A stretch of 64,000 nt of DNA, taken from assembly GCF_051668705.1 (NCBI RefSeq), contig NZ_CP196351.1, positions 2,728,001 through 2,792,000 of the forward strand, in the 5' to 3' direction. The translations under genes were made by a program, and so were the position numbers. Source of the DNA: Alterisphingorhabdus sp051668705 (lineage in GTDB: Bacteria > Pseudomonadota > Alphaproteobacteria > Sphingomonadales > Sphingomonadaceae). The notes under the pieces were generated by a model. That model saw only the letters and a program-made list of their open reading frames with translations. It ran no database searches and had not been told where the DNA came from. Below, one piece after another: positions 1 through 6,986 of this stretch (position 1 is the stretch's first letter; each line of letters starts with the position of its first letter).

Positions 1-1
1 A

Positions 2-751
2 AAGACTGACTCTAAAACGCATGGGACATCAACAACGGAAACGTTTAGTACCTCGCATAGCCGAACAATTGGCAACTCACATTCTCATACGTCAGGTAAG
101 ACCGTTACCGACAGTTTTTCGAATACATCTGGCACTAGTAGTTCAAGCTCCAAAGGAACGTCTGGGGGGGCATCAACCAGTACCTCAAAGGGCGAGAATG
201 AGGGCTGGTCACAAGCCACAAATAGCTCAACATCAAAAGGTAACAGCGCTAATTTCAATCGTCCAAACCAAGTCTTGCCAACATCGACTTCAAAAAGTGG
301 TGGATCGTCGCAAGGATCAAACCAAGGCACCTCCGGCGGGACATCATTTTCTATAACAGACGGAAAAAACAGTGGTTGGTCAGACCAGCACACGCACTCC
401 ACTAATAATAGCACAACATATGGTCGCTCAACTGGGTTTAATACATCTGACACTTACACGACCAATGAAAGCAAAACAGTTACCAGAACGCATTCAATGG
501 CTTACGGCGTAAATCGCTCTCGTACCGAAGCACTATCGCAATCAGCAACACAAGGGCAGTCATTGGCTTCTGGCACAACCAAGCAAACAAGGAGCCTATT
601 TCGTCCTGAAGAACTATTGCAAGCGTTCACAAAAGATAATCAAATCCAACTTGTGTATATTCGCGACCGGGGGGCCCATCTTTTGGTGCGAACACCTTAT
701 TTTGCGGACAGGGATTTTTTCAAGAAAATTGAGAGCACTAACAATGACTAA
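2..751 (+). CDS. C-terminal part of a conjugative coupling protein (TraG/VirD4-like), cut by window start
   Basis: The reading frame is open from the first bases of the window, so the 5' part of the gene lies outside; 249 residues are visible. About 190 residues are low-complexity Ser/Thr/Gly/Asn with a loose G-x-S pattern. A short folded tail follows with PEELLQAF, then VYIRDRG, then VRTPYFADRDFF. Ser-rich linkers followed by a PEE(V/I)...PYF tail are, from memory, typical of the C-terminus of TraM-recognition/VirD4-type coupling proteins, which hand DNA to a type IV secretion channel at the inner membrane. The ATPase domain is not visible, so the call rests on the tail and the mobile-element setting. 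The next gene overlaps it by 8 bases, which suggests one operon. Confidence 0.5.
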   Translation, partial: KTDSKTHGTSTTETFSTSHSRTIGNSHSHTSGKTVTDSFSNTSGTSSSSSKGTSGGASTSTSKGENEGWSQATNSSTSKGNSANFNRPNQVLPTSTSKSGGSSQGSNQGTSGGTSFSITDGKNSGWSDQHTHSTNNSTTYGRSTGFNTSDTYTTNESKTVTRTHSMAYGVNRSRTEALSQSATQGQSLASGTTKQTRSLFRPEELLQAFTKDNQIQLVYIRDRGAHLLVRTPYFADRDFFKKIESTNND

Positions 752-1775
752 AAATCGAATCCCAAGTGATGGTGCGCGGTATAATAGGTCTGAGACTCTC
801 GAGCAAAACGTAGATGATAAGCCGGTCAATCTTGATGAATCAATGGATAGCTACCACGAGGAAGAACGGAAGTTAAAAAAACAACTCGAAGATTTGGAGG
901 ATGATTATAGTGAACTTGAAGACAAATTTTATGAGAACGCAAATCAGCTCAAAAAGGTTATTGAAAACAAAGAGAAATACGAAAAGATTATAGCAGGCGA
1001 AGATGATAGAGTGGTACTTAGAGATCAAAAGATTGCTGATCTCGAAGCATCTAATGAATCACTCGCGTCTTCACTTTCTAAGCATCAAGATGCAATTAAA
1101 TTATGGTCTGAAAATGCGGATATACTGACTGAGAAATTAGAAACCGAAAAACAATTTTCAAAAGGCTGGCGCAAGCGAGAACAAAAACTAACTTTTCAGT
1201 TTTGGAGTCTGGCAATTCTCGGCCTTGCTGGCACTATCTGGGGAAGTTTGGGTAATCCACTTCCATCTTTTGATGGCAACGAAGAGTATCTCTCACCATC
1301 GGGAAAAACGGCTGACGAACAAATGATTGCGTGCATCATGCAGTCGAAATCTGGGCAATTAGAACGGGATTTAGAGTTAAACAAAAAAGTCACATGGATG
1401 GCCGAAAAACCCGACTTTTACCTGTCTCCAAAAAACAGTGACATAGACAATCATGACGGAATATTTGCCAGTAACTTAGATCATAAAAGACAAGGATTAG
1501 GGAATAGAACAATAGCTTTTTCTGGAACATTCACGACTCAATCAGGCGCACGAATGAGTGGAGCCACCATCAACGGTTTTTATGTTGCTCCTGTTTTGGG
1601 TACTGATAATTGCCGATTCATCTGGAAGGGCACTTTGTATGCCGACAAGGGGAATAAGGCTTACCTTCTAAACGAGAACTCTACCGGAGCTATTTCGTTG
1701 CAAGCAACCATGCCAGAAAACCAAAGGTCTCTTGAGGGAGCAAAATGGTATTTCATGGATTTTCATTATTACTAA
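744..1775 (+). CDS. Coiled-coil membrane-anchored protein of unknown function
   Basis: 343 residues if started at the ATG at 744, which overlaps the upstream stop by 8 bases; a longer in-frame start exists but would lie deep inside the upstream gene. Residues about 30-145 are highly charged and heptad-like (coiled coil). One hydrophobic segment follows (FWSLAILGLAGTIWGSLG, about residue 155). The remaining roughly 170 residues are a soluble part, probably periplasmic, with a few cysteines. I recognise no family. Overlap with a putative coupling protein suggests a role in conjugation or in anchoring a complex, but that is inference. Confidence 0.7.
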   Translation: MTKNRIPSDGARYNRSETLEQNVDDKPVNLDESMDSYHEEERKLKKQLEDLEDDYSELEDKFYENANQLKKVIENKEKYEKIIAGEDDRVVLRDQKIADLEASNESLASSLSKHQDAIKLWSENADILTEKLETEKQFSKGWRKREQKLTFQFWSLAILGLAGTIWGSLGNPLPSFDGNEEYLSPSGKTADEQMIACIMQSKSGQLERDLELNKKVTWMAEKPDFYLSPKNSDIDNHDGIFASNLDHKRQGLGNRTIAFSGTFTTQSGARMSGATINGFYVAPVLGTDNCRFIWKGTLYADKGNKAYLLNENSTGAISLQATMPENQRSLEGAKWYFMDFHYY

Positions 1776-1809
1776 TTATAATTATAAAACAGTTATTTAG
1801 ACGAGAAGT

Positions 1810-1839
1810 TTGCACTAATCTTAGCAATTTTGTCATAAT
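1810..1839 (+). promoter_or_regulatory. Candidate promoter for the 89-aa gene, giving a leaderless mRNA
   Basis: TTGCAC at 1810-1815 and CATAAT at 1834-1839, separated by 18 bp. The expected start point about 7 bases after the -10 box falls on or next to the ATG at 1846. No Shine-Dalgarno sequence precedes that ATG, which agrees with a leaderless transcript. Confidence 0.4.
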
Positions 1840-1845
1840 TTAAGT

Positions 1846-2115
1846 ATGACAGAAATATTGCCACAATTTAAGGATTTGAAAGTACGTTTCTTTGTAGCAG
1901 CAACAGGTGTAGAAGGTGAACCAGTAGGCGAGCTTAAGCGCGTTCATGCTTTCCCGACGGAAACCAATTGGTGCTGGCAAAAGGCATTTGTTGATAGTGA
2001 TGAACTTCCTCTCCTTGGGATGCAAAGGGATATCATTGCTGATGCGGTGCCTAGGCATGATTTGGGGGAAGCAACCGTTGAGCTTGTCAAGCTACGTCCT
2101 GCTGGAATGGAATAA
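1846..2115 (+). CDS. Small protein of unknown function, 89 aa
   Basis: An 89-residue soluble, mostly acidic protein without signal peptide or membrane segment; it has a Trp/Cys cluster (ETNWCWQKAF) in the middle. No family recognised. The start is supported by a promoter-like sequence whose predicted transcription start coincides with the ATG, and by the absence of a competing ribosome-binding site. A shorter overlapping frame at 1946-2158 is less likely because it lacks any start signal. It stands alone between the putative transfer genes and the duplicated-domain regulator. Confidence 0.5.
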   Translation: MTEILPQFKDLKVRFFVAATGVEGEPVGELKRVHAFPTETNWCWQKAFVDSDELPLLGMQRDIIADAVPRHDLGEATVELVKLRPAGME

Positions 2116-2211
2116 TCCTTACCCCATTATCCTTTTACGATTATATCACTTCTATTAATAAAGAGCTCATTCAGAAACCCTGTGGATGGATGAAGCAATA
2201 TAAATTATCTG

Positions 2212-2244
2212 CGCCATGGCTGCGATATACTCGCATATATGGCG
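2212..2244. promoter_or_regulatory. Nested dyad operator spanning a -10 box and start codon
   Basis: Two concentric perfect inverted repeats share one centre near 2228: inner arms TGCGA (2221-2225) and TCGCA (2231-2235), outer arms CGCCAT (2212-2217) and ATGGCG (2239-2244). The outer right arm contains the start codon of the next gene. A TATACT -10-like hexamer (2226-2231) lies in the centre, so transcription would begin at or beside the ATG. No good -35 box was found. It reads as a repressor site over a leaderless promoter, or as an RNA hairpin hiding the start codon. Confidence 0.55.
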
Positions 2245-2709
2245 TTATATATTCCCATTACCAATGAGCTAAGACAAAAGCTGATCTCTGAGCGCAAACG
2301 CACAGGCATTGGGCCGACGGCTCTAATGCGCGGGACGGCACATGATCCTGAGCGCCCGACAACTCTCAAAGGTCATACAATTTCCCTTTGGCTAAGCGGT
2401 AAGATTGTGAGTGCACGCCGCAGTCAGCTTGATTATGTATTGGAAAGATGGGCGGCGCTGCCAGATGCAGATCAAGCATCAGCGCGTAGACCGCAAGAGC
2501 GCGTAACTCTCACCGATGAACATCTGAGCATAATAGATGAAGCTTGGTCCGACGGCTTGTTGCCAGACAAAGTCTTGCAGCATCCCGATGCGCCCGATGG
2601 ATTAAATGCCGCCATTATTCGCACATGGAAAGATCGGCGCATTAAATCGGCTGCAAAAACCTATCTCGACTTCGTCATGGCGCAGTGCGCAAAGGCTTCC
2701 GTTGAATAG
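2239..2709 (+). CDS. Putative DNA-binding regulator with duplicated helix-turn-helix-like domain
   Basis: 156 residues. Two halves look like copies of one domain. Residues about 48-72 (TISLWLSGKIVSA then LDYVLERW) align with about 127-151 (IIRTWKDRRIKSA then LDFVMAQC), sharing I-x-x-W, I-x-S-A and LD-hydrophobic-V positions. The first half also carries GIGPTALMRGT, resembling helix 2 of a lambda-repressor-type fold. I cannot name a family. The gene appears leaderless and begins inside a two-level dyad, so autoregulation is a natural inference: two domains per chain, two half-sites per dyad arm. It may control element maintenance or transfer. Being a regulator is inferred, not shown. Confidence 0.6.
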   Translation: MALYIPITNELRQKLISERKRTGIGPTALMRGTAHDPERPTTLKGHTISLWLSGKIVSARRSQLDYVLERWAALPDADQASARRPQERVTLTDEHLSIIDEAWSDGLLPDKVLQHPDAPDGLNAAIIRTWKDRRIKSAAKTYLDFVMAQCAKASVE

Positions 2710-2775
2710 ATAAAATTTGAGCTAAATTTGCTTCAAATGCGAGCATTTCCATAATCTTTTTTAAGACTTTCTCTA

Positions 2776-2820
2776 TATAATTTAATGAGTTGGGAGGACA
2801 GTGCGGTTTAACCGCCTCCT
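2776..2820 (+). promoter_or_regulatory. -10 box and leader hairpin upstream of the 288-aa gene
   Basis: A perfect TATAAT lies at 2776-2781 without a convincing -35 box. The transcribed leader would contain a hairpin at about 2792-2820: outer GAGG pairing with CCTC, inner GCGG pairing with CCGC around a TTTAA loop. It has no U-run, so it is not a typical terminator. It lies about 36 bases upstream of the start codon and could affect mRNA stability or translation. Confidence 0.35.
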
Positions 2821-2856
2821 AAAGCAAAACAGAATAAGAGTTATGGAGTCTGACAC

Positions 2857-3723
2857 ATGGTCGGATTATTTCTTCAAAGTATGAACAATCCTTTTGCCAG
2901 AGTAGAAGCGGGTCAAGACCATGTTGATTATACGCAATTTGATGGCGCAAGAGCATTTGACACAATGGGTTTTGCAGATAGTGCTGGCGCAGCAAATGGC
3001 CGTGCGGGAACACAAGAAGTTGATGGCAATAAATTAGAAGAAAAAGAGCTTTTGCGCGAAAAGCGTGAAAAGCGCGATAAAACTAATGAATTAATAGAGC
3101 TTGGCGTTCAGCTCAGGCAATCACGAAGCGAAAGCGTAACCGTTGGTGGTATTAGCCTCTCTATTGGCGAATGGAAAGATATCAGAGATACGCTTGATGA
3201 TCCTGGAAAACTGGCGTTACTCAAAGAACAAATGCGTGCCCAAGGCAAAACTGAGGCAGAGATCGACGAGAGCATAGATATCGCCAAAATGGCATCGAAT
3301 ATCGCGGTCAAAAAATACCAAGGCAAACCGCTTACATCTGAAGAGCAAGCGTTCGCAGATAACTTGGAAGACGACCCTGCAGCCCAGCAACAGTTCAAGA
3401 ACGTCGCAGAGAACGTTGCAGCCAAAAGCGCTAGCCGATTAGAGAGCGATCGTAGTGTCAGTGAAAATACTAATGCCCTTGCTGCTAGCATAGATGATGA
3501 AGCTCAATTTAGGGTGTCTGCAAATGAGAAGTTTTCTCCTATAGAAGTTGAGCGCGCGGAGTTCGTGCGTTCTGGTATTTCTACATCCGATAACCCTTTT
3601 GCAAATGTATCGAATGTTAGTTCAGATTTTAATTCGAGTGCGTCTGGAGTTGAAATGGCTGCAGCAGTGCCTTCTACAACTAAAGAACTAGGAGTGTCGC
3701 CTGTTGTCTTAACGAACGGTTAA
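2857..3723 (+). CDS. Hypothetical acidic, largely helical protein, 288 aa
   Basis: The ATG at 2857 is preceded by GGAG at about 10 bases, which favours it over an internal ATG at 2881. The protein has no signal peptide or membrane segment. Residues about 60-90 are strongly charged (EEKELLREKREKRDK), followed by a helical stretch up to about residue 220. A Ser/Asn/Ala-rich tail repeats DNPFAN-like wording seen at the N-terminus (NNPFARV near residue 10 and DNPFANV near residue 250). No family recognised. Its 3' end overlaps the convergent lipoprotein-like gene by 15 bases. Confidence 0.65.
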   Translation: MVGLFLQSMNNPFARVEAGQDHVDYTQFDGARAFDTMGFADSAGAANGRAGTQEVDGNKLEEKELLREKREKRDKTNELIELGVQLRQSRSESVTVGGISLSIGEWKDIRDTLDDPGKLALLKEQMRAQGKTEAEIDESIDIAKMASNIAVKKYQGKPLTSEEQAFADNLEDDPAAQQQFKNVAENVAAKSASRLESDRSVSENTNALAASIDDEAQFRVSANEKFSPIEVERAEFVRSGISTSDNPFANVSNVSSDFNSSASGVEMAAAVPSTTKELGVSPVVLTNG

Positions 3724-4245
3724 AGTGGCAACATGCTGCGGGAATGCTTGTTTGTGGGCATCTAAAGCATTTTGGAGAACAAGCGGGCGCAAATCCTTGG
3801 CATTATTTGTACCAACAACCCCATCAAATCGCGGTTCACTTTTGGCATAAATCTGAAAACCAGCGTCACCTTCTAGACCATTTGTGTCTGGAGCAAGCAC
3901 AAATGCCACTGGCACGCCCATGTCTATTAGGTCGAGTGCAGCTTTATAGGCTTCTTGTTGAATGATTCGGTTTCCGCCCCATACAACAACGGCAACTTTA
4001 TCACGTGAGGCATTTGCGGCAACAAAACGTGCACCATTTAATGACAGGTCAGTCGCACCCACATATTGAACCGACAATTCTGTTGCTTGTCTTTTTGGAG
4101 CAGAGTCAGTGCTTTCATTGGCGGTTGCTGTATTAGTCTCTGATATGGCAGACTCTTCGGCAGCGCAGGCAGCAACAGGTGTTGCCAACATTGTTGCTGC
4201 TAGAAAACTGCCCAAAACTCTTTTTGCCAATGACGTCATTTCCAT
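3709..4245 (-). CDS. Secreted or lipoprotein-like protein of unknown function, 178 aa
   Basis: The N-terminus has a basic start and hydrophobic core ending in ATPVACA-like residues (LATPVAACAAEE), so export is likely; the two cysteine/alanine options leave it open whether it is lipid-anchored. After a Thr/Ser/Asn-rich linker (about residues 30-55), a domain runs to the C-terminus with alternating beta/alpha character (VAVVVWGG, VPVAFVLAP, FDGVVGTNNAKDLRPLV) reminiscent of a Rossmann-like fold. No known family. It is the gene immediately downstream of the candidate inversion segment, whose left crossover site ends 26 bases before this start codon, so its expression might be switched. Confidence 0.6.
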   Translation of the reverse strand: MEMTSLAKRVLGSFLAATMLATPVAACAAEESAISETNTATANESTDSAPKRQATELSVQYVGATDLSLNGARFVAANASRDKVAVVVWGGNRIIQQEAYKAALDLIDMGVPVAFVLAPDTNGLEGDAGFQIYAKSEPRFDGVVGTNNAKDLRPLVLQNALDAHKQAFPQHVATLTVR

Positions 4246-4270
4246 ACCCGTAAACTCTGTGTTTTATAAG

Positions 4271-4296
4271 CCGACAATAACGACCGTTTTTGTCAA
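4271..4296. repeat. Left crossover-like site of a serine invertase
   Basis: A 26-bp imperfect palindrome: 12-bp half-sites around the central dinucleotide AC (4283-4284). The right half reads CGTTTTTGTCAA and the left half CCGACAATAACG. This architecture (26 bp, 12-2-12, A/T-rich arms) is that of hix/gix/cix sites used by Hin-family invertases. It is inverted relative to the site at 4437-4462; 17 bp (AACGACCGTTTTTGTCA) are a perfect inverted match between the two. Confidence 0.6.
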
Positions 4297-4345
4297 GCTG
4301 AGAAGAATAAGGAGAGAGAGCGATTTCGTTATGTTACGAAAAATC

Positions 4346-4374
4346 TTGAAATAATTGCTTTTTTCTAGTAACTT
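4346..4374 (+). promoter_or_regulatory. Candidate promoter inside the invertible segment
   Basis: TTGAAA at 4346-4351, exactly 17 bp, then TAACTT at 4369-4374. The -35 box matches 5 of 6 consensus bases, the -10 box only 3 of 6. In the present orientation it points toward the recombinase gene; after inversion it would point toward the minus-strand secreted-protein gene starting at 4245. Confidence 0.35.
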
Positions 4375-4436
4375 ACATTGAAATCGCAGTGCTGAAATGG
4401 TCAGCCGCAATTGGAAAAGAGCCGCTAGAATTGACT

Positions 4437-4462
4437 GTGACAAAAACGGTCGTTTTTGACAG
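4437..4462. repeat. Right crossover-like site of a serine invertase
   Basis: A 26-bp near-perfect palindrome: half-sites GTGACAAAAACG and CGTTTTTGACAG around the central dinucleotide GT (4449-4450). GT on this strand equals AC on the other, so the two overlap dinucleotides match only in inverted orientation, the arrangement that yields inversion rather than deletion. The site ends 65 bases before the recombinase start codon. Confidence 0.6.
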
Positions 4463-4527
4463 ATACGGCACAAGCTGTGAGGAACTCTCCGCTATCAATC
4501 CAATGTGAGAACCTGCGTAAAAATGAC

Positions 4528-5097
4528 ATGGCCACTAAAGCAAATAAGCGGATTGGATATGCGCGGGTATCAAGCACTGATCAGTCGCTAGAATTGCAAT
4601 TGGATGCATTGGCCAAGGCCGAGTGTGATCACATTTTCAGCGATGATGGTATTTCAGCCATCGCGCGATCGCGGCCAGGATTTGAGAATGCGCTTCGCCA
4701 TCTTGAGCAAGGCGACACACTCGTGCTCTGGAAGATGGATCGCGCGTTCCGATCACTGCGTCATGCGCTTGATGTCTTCGAGGACTTTGAAGAACGCGGT
4801 ATCGAGTTTTTGGTTTTGACCGAAGGCATCGACACAACAACGCCCATGGGCAAATGCTTCTTTCAAATCCGTAACTCTTTTGCCGAATTAGAGCGCTCGC
4901 TTATCTCAGAACGCACCAAGGCTGGGCTCGAGGCGGCGCGTTTGCGCGGAAAACGCCTTGGACGCCCTCCAAGCCTGTCTGCGCAGCAGATAGTGGAGAT
5001 AAAGGCGCGATGCCTAGCAGGGGAAAGTATGGCCATGATTGCCGATAGATGCAGGTTAAGCACACGCACATTATACCGCGCCATAAGCAAGTCATAA
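4528..5097 (+). CDS. Serine recombinase, Hin/Pin-type DNA invertase family
   Basis: 189 residues from the ATG at 4528, about the length of Hin (190). The N-terminal catalytic domain starts with RIGYARVSSTDQ, carrying the nucleophilic Ser near residue 16. It continues through DTLVLWKMDRAFRS, the arginine motif region, and TTPMGKCFFQIRNSFAELERSLISERTKAGLEAAR, the long dimer/E-helix. GRPPSLS then leads into a C-terminal helix-turn-helix (SMAMIADRCRLSTRTLYRAI). Such enzymes cut both strands at 26-bp sites through a 5'-phosphoserine link. A longer reading frame to 4456 would run over the crossover site and lacks support. Two fitting sites lie just upstream. Resolvase activity is the alternative. 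Confidence 0.9.
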   Translation: MATKANKRIGYARVSSTDQSLELQLDALAKAECDHIFSDDGISAIARSRPGFENALRHLEQGDTLVLWKMDRAFRSLRHALDVFEDFEERGIEFLVLTEGIDTTTPMGKCFFQIRNSFAELERSLISERTKAGLEAARLRGKRLGRPPSLSAQQIVEIKARCLAGESMAMIADRCRLSTRTLYRAISKS

Positions 5098-5103
5098 TAA
5101 CGA

Positions 5104-5364
5104 CTAACGTCGTAAGTGATTAAATGCCTTCCAAGCAGCGCTACCTGCATAATAACCAATAATTACAGAACTAGTAGCTATACCAGCAGTTAACATTGCT
5201 GAAGCCCCATAAGTTATTGCCAAACCACCTGAAGAAACTGCTCCAAAAGCAGCGCCTAGTTCGGCAGATTGTTTAAGTGACTTTTTAGAGTTGGAGTTAT
5301 TAGCATTATTAGATACTAATGGCCAATCAATGACCTTATGGAAATTATTAATTAAATTGTTCAT
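5104..5364 (-). CDS. Small AT-rich membrane protein, 86 aa
   Basis: ATG at 5364 with AAAGGTG upstream. The N-terminal 35 residues are polar and Asn-rich; residues about 36-78 form one or two Gly/Ala-rich hydrophobic segments (GAAFGAVSSGGLAITYGA, then MLTAGIATSSVIIGYYAG). It ends in a basic tail. No family recognised. Base composition is far more AT-rich than the neighbours. It lies 69 bases downstream of the 210-aa gene on the same strand, and both proteins end in small-residue hydrophobic segments, so they may work together. It is convergent with the invertase gene (6-base gap). Confidence 0.6.
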   Translation of the reverse strand: MNNLINNFHKVIDWPLVSNNANNSNSKKSLKQSAELGAAFGAVSSGGLAITYGASAMLTAGIATSSVIIGYYAGSAAWKAFNHLRR

Positions 5365-5433
5365 TTTGCACCTTTGATTTTATAAAAAATATACTTAAAA
5401 TTTTATTATCGTGCAAATATTGTTTTTATTTAT

Positions 5434-6066
5434 TTAAGAGGGATCTCCGATAAAGTCCCGAATTCCTTGATGTATTGCAATTGCCGCAATGCTATAGCTA
5501 AATAAGTAAGTTGATGGTATTAGAGTGTTTGCGGCGGCTATACCAGCACCAAAGGTTGTTGAAAACGCACCCCGTAATAAGTCTCTTTTTCTAGCTTTCT
5601 TATCTTTTTTGTCAACTTTTCGAACTTTAGGCACTTCTGAAATTAAATGATTTTGTAAGCCCTCAAAATATAACTTAATGTCTGTTATACTAAACTTATG
5701 TAATTTATTGTTTGATTTTTCATATGAGGCGATTAAACGCATAACATCATTTTTGCTCATGCCAAAATTATCTGCCAGAGATTTTTCTAATTCTGATACT
5801 TCCGAACCATTAGTCAATTTTTTAATAATATCATCAGTGTTTTTATTTTTGTTTAAATCAGATTCTATATTTTCAATGTTGTCATTAATCAACTTTTGTA
5901 GTTTTGGATTATTTAAACTTAATATTAGTTTCAAATAACTAAGTTTCAATTCATTGCTTGCTACTTTGGTACTGGGAGAGCCCTTCAAGTACCTTTTAAT
6001 TGCTTTGTTATAATTACGAATAGCATAAAAATATTCTTGCAAATCTTTTTGATTTATATAGGGCAT
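5434..6066 (-). CDS. AT-rich gene for a helical protein with C-terminal membrane segment, 210 aa
   Basis: The start at 6066 is chosen because GGAGAG precedes it at about 8 bases; a longer frame to 6096 lacks this. Residues 1-140 are Lys/Asn/Leu-rich and helical, then a basic stretch (KKDKKARKRD, about 163). A hydrophobic C-terminus follows (TTFGAGIAAANTL and FSYSIAAIAIHQGI). The family is not recognised. Codons are strongly A/T-biased; line 5881-5940 has only 12 G+C in 60 bases. This marks recent transfer from a low-GC source. With the 86-aa gene it may be an accessory module such as exclusion, abortive infection or toxin/immunity, but nothing in the sequence proves that. Confidence 0.7.
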   Translation of the reverse strand: MPYINQKDLQEYFYAIRNYNKAIKRYLKGSPSTKVASNELKLSYLKLILSLNNPKLQKLINDNIENIESDLNKNKNTDDIIKKLTNGSEVSELEKSLADNFGMSKNDVMRLIASYEKSNNKLHKFSITDIKLYFEGLQNHLISEVPKVRKVDKKDKKARKRDLLRGAFSTTFGAGIAAANTLIPSTYLFSYSIAAIAIHQGIRDFIGDPS

Positions 6067-6154
6067 TAGGTCTCTCCAAAATATTAGCATAAACATTAAA
6101 ACTATATTTTACATATAAATATATCAATAGATAGCAAAGATAATTAATTTATCA

Positions 6155-6451
6155 TTAGAACAGATCATATTGCTTAATCTTCTCACTATATTGCTGCCAT
6201 TCTGGCTTCTTAACTTCCTTATCAAGCCACGCCATAACGAATGCTATCACATCGCCACCTTGCGCCTCTACATGGCCAGGCTTATGATAATGGGACAGAT
6301 AACCTGTTTCTGTTATTGGCAATGGCGCAGCCTTTGGCACTACAGATTTAACCTCCAGCCAAGCGATCATATCAAACTCTAATGGCTTATAGGTCACTTC
6401 AATCTCTATATCTTGCCATATGAGGTGATAGTTTTGTGATGCACTGCTCAT
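6155..6451 (-). CDS. Small protein translationally coupled to ardA, 98 aa
   Basis: The preferred start is the ATG at 6451, which begins one base after the ardA stop codon (TGA-T-ATG); a longer in-frame start at 6496 would overlap ardA. The protein is soluble, about 98 residues, with the centre LPITETGYLSHYHKPGHVEAQGGDVIAFVMAWLDKEVKKPEW. I recall similar small genes next to antirestriction genes on sphingomonad plasmids but no assigned function. The tight coupling suggests it is made together with ArdA and may have a related role in protecting incoming DNA (inference). Confidence 0.7.
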   Translation of the reverse strand: MSSASQNYHLIWQDIEIEVTYKPLEFDMIAWLEVKSVVPKAAPLPITETGYLSHYHKPGHVEAQGGDVIAFVMAWLDKEVKKPEWQQYSEKIKQYDLF

Positions 6452-6452
6452 A

Positions 6453-6986
6453 TCAATGCGCCCAAAAGACATGAACTTGATCATGGCTTGTTTCAATGGT
6501 CATCACATCACTAATCGCCATGTCACGCGCCATAGCTTCATAATCTATATAATAGGCCAAATTGTCGGGTATATTCTGACCGCTTTGTTCGGTTACTTCA
6601 CGGGCAAAATCAGATAGGCTTTCATATTCTCCCGCATAATGATCTTCTATCGCTTTTTGGGCATCATCTAAATTACTATAATAGGATAATAGCTCCCCGC
6701 CCAATGCGCCCTGTTCAGCAATAAAAGCCGCTATCTTGGAAATTTCATCAAAACCCTCATATTCGGATAGTGAATATCCTTCAAAACCTTCATAATCATG
6801 GATAGCCCATTCTTCCGCGCCCGATATGGGCGAGGCGTTCAGCATATCCTTCGCCGCACCCCATATGTCGTATGGGTCTTGGTCGGCATCAATCCAGCAT
6901 CCGTGCAGTATGCCATTATTATAAGCCTCCAGACAGGCCACATAGATTCTGATGTCTCCTTCTTGGTTTTGATCTTGTCCTTCCAT
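6453..6986 (-). CDS. ardA: Antirestriction protein ArdA
   Basis: 177 residues. The start at 6986 is fixed by a near-ideal AAGGAGG six bases upstream; the open frame continues further but without such a signal. Family hallmarks: RIYVACLEAYNNGILHG near the N-terminus, WIDADQDPYDIWGAAKDML, and the acidic block EEWAIHDYEGF followed by SEYEGFDEI. ArdA proteins are very acidic DNA mimics that occupy type I restriction enzymes, helping conjugative DNA to establish in a new host. Its presence fits a transmissible element. It is followed directly by a coupled 98-aa gene. Confidence 0.93.
   Translation of the reverse strand: MEGQDQNQEGDIRIYVACLEAYNNGILHGCWIDADQDPYDIWGAAKDMLNASPISGAEEWAIHDYEGFEGYSLSEYEGFDEISKIAAFIAEQGALGGELLSYYSNLDDAQKAIEDHYAGEYESLSDFAREVTEQSGQNIPDNLAYYIDYEAMARDMAISDVMTIETSHDQVHVFWAH

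Noticed and set aside
85..453. Minus-strand open frame opposite the Ser-rich coupling-protein tail
   Set aside because: It is a by-product of the repetitive Ser/Thr codons on the other strand; no start signal and no recognisable protein.
4271..4462. Inverted repeats as terminal repeats of a small transposon
   Set aside because: Each repeat is itself a palindrome with a 2-bp centre, no target duplication is visible, and they do not start with a known transposon end; crossover sites fit better.
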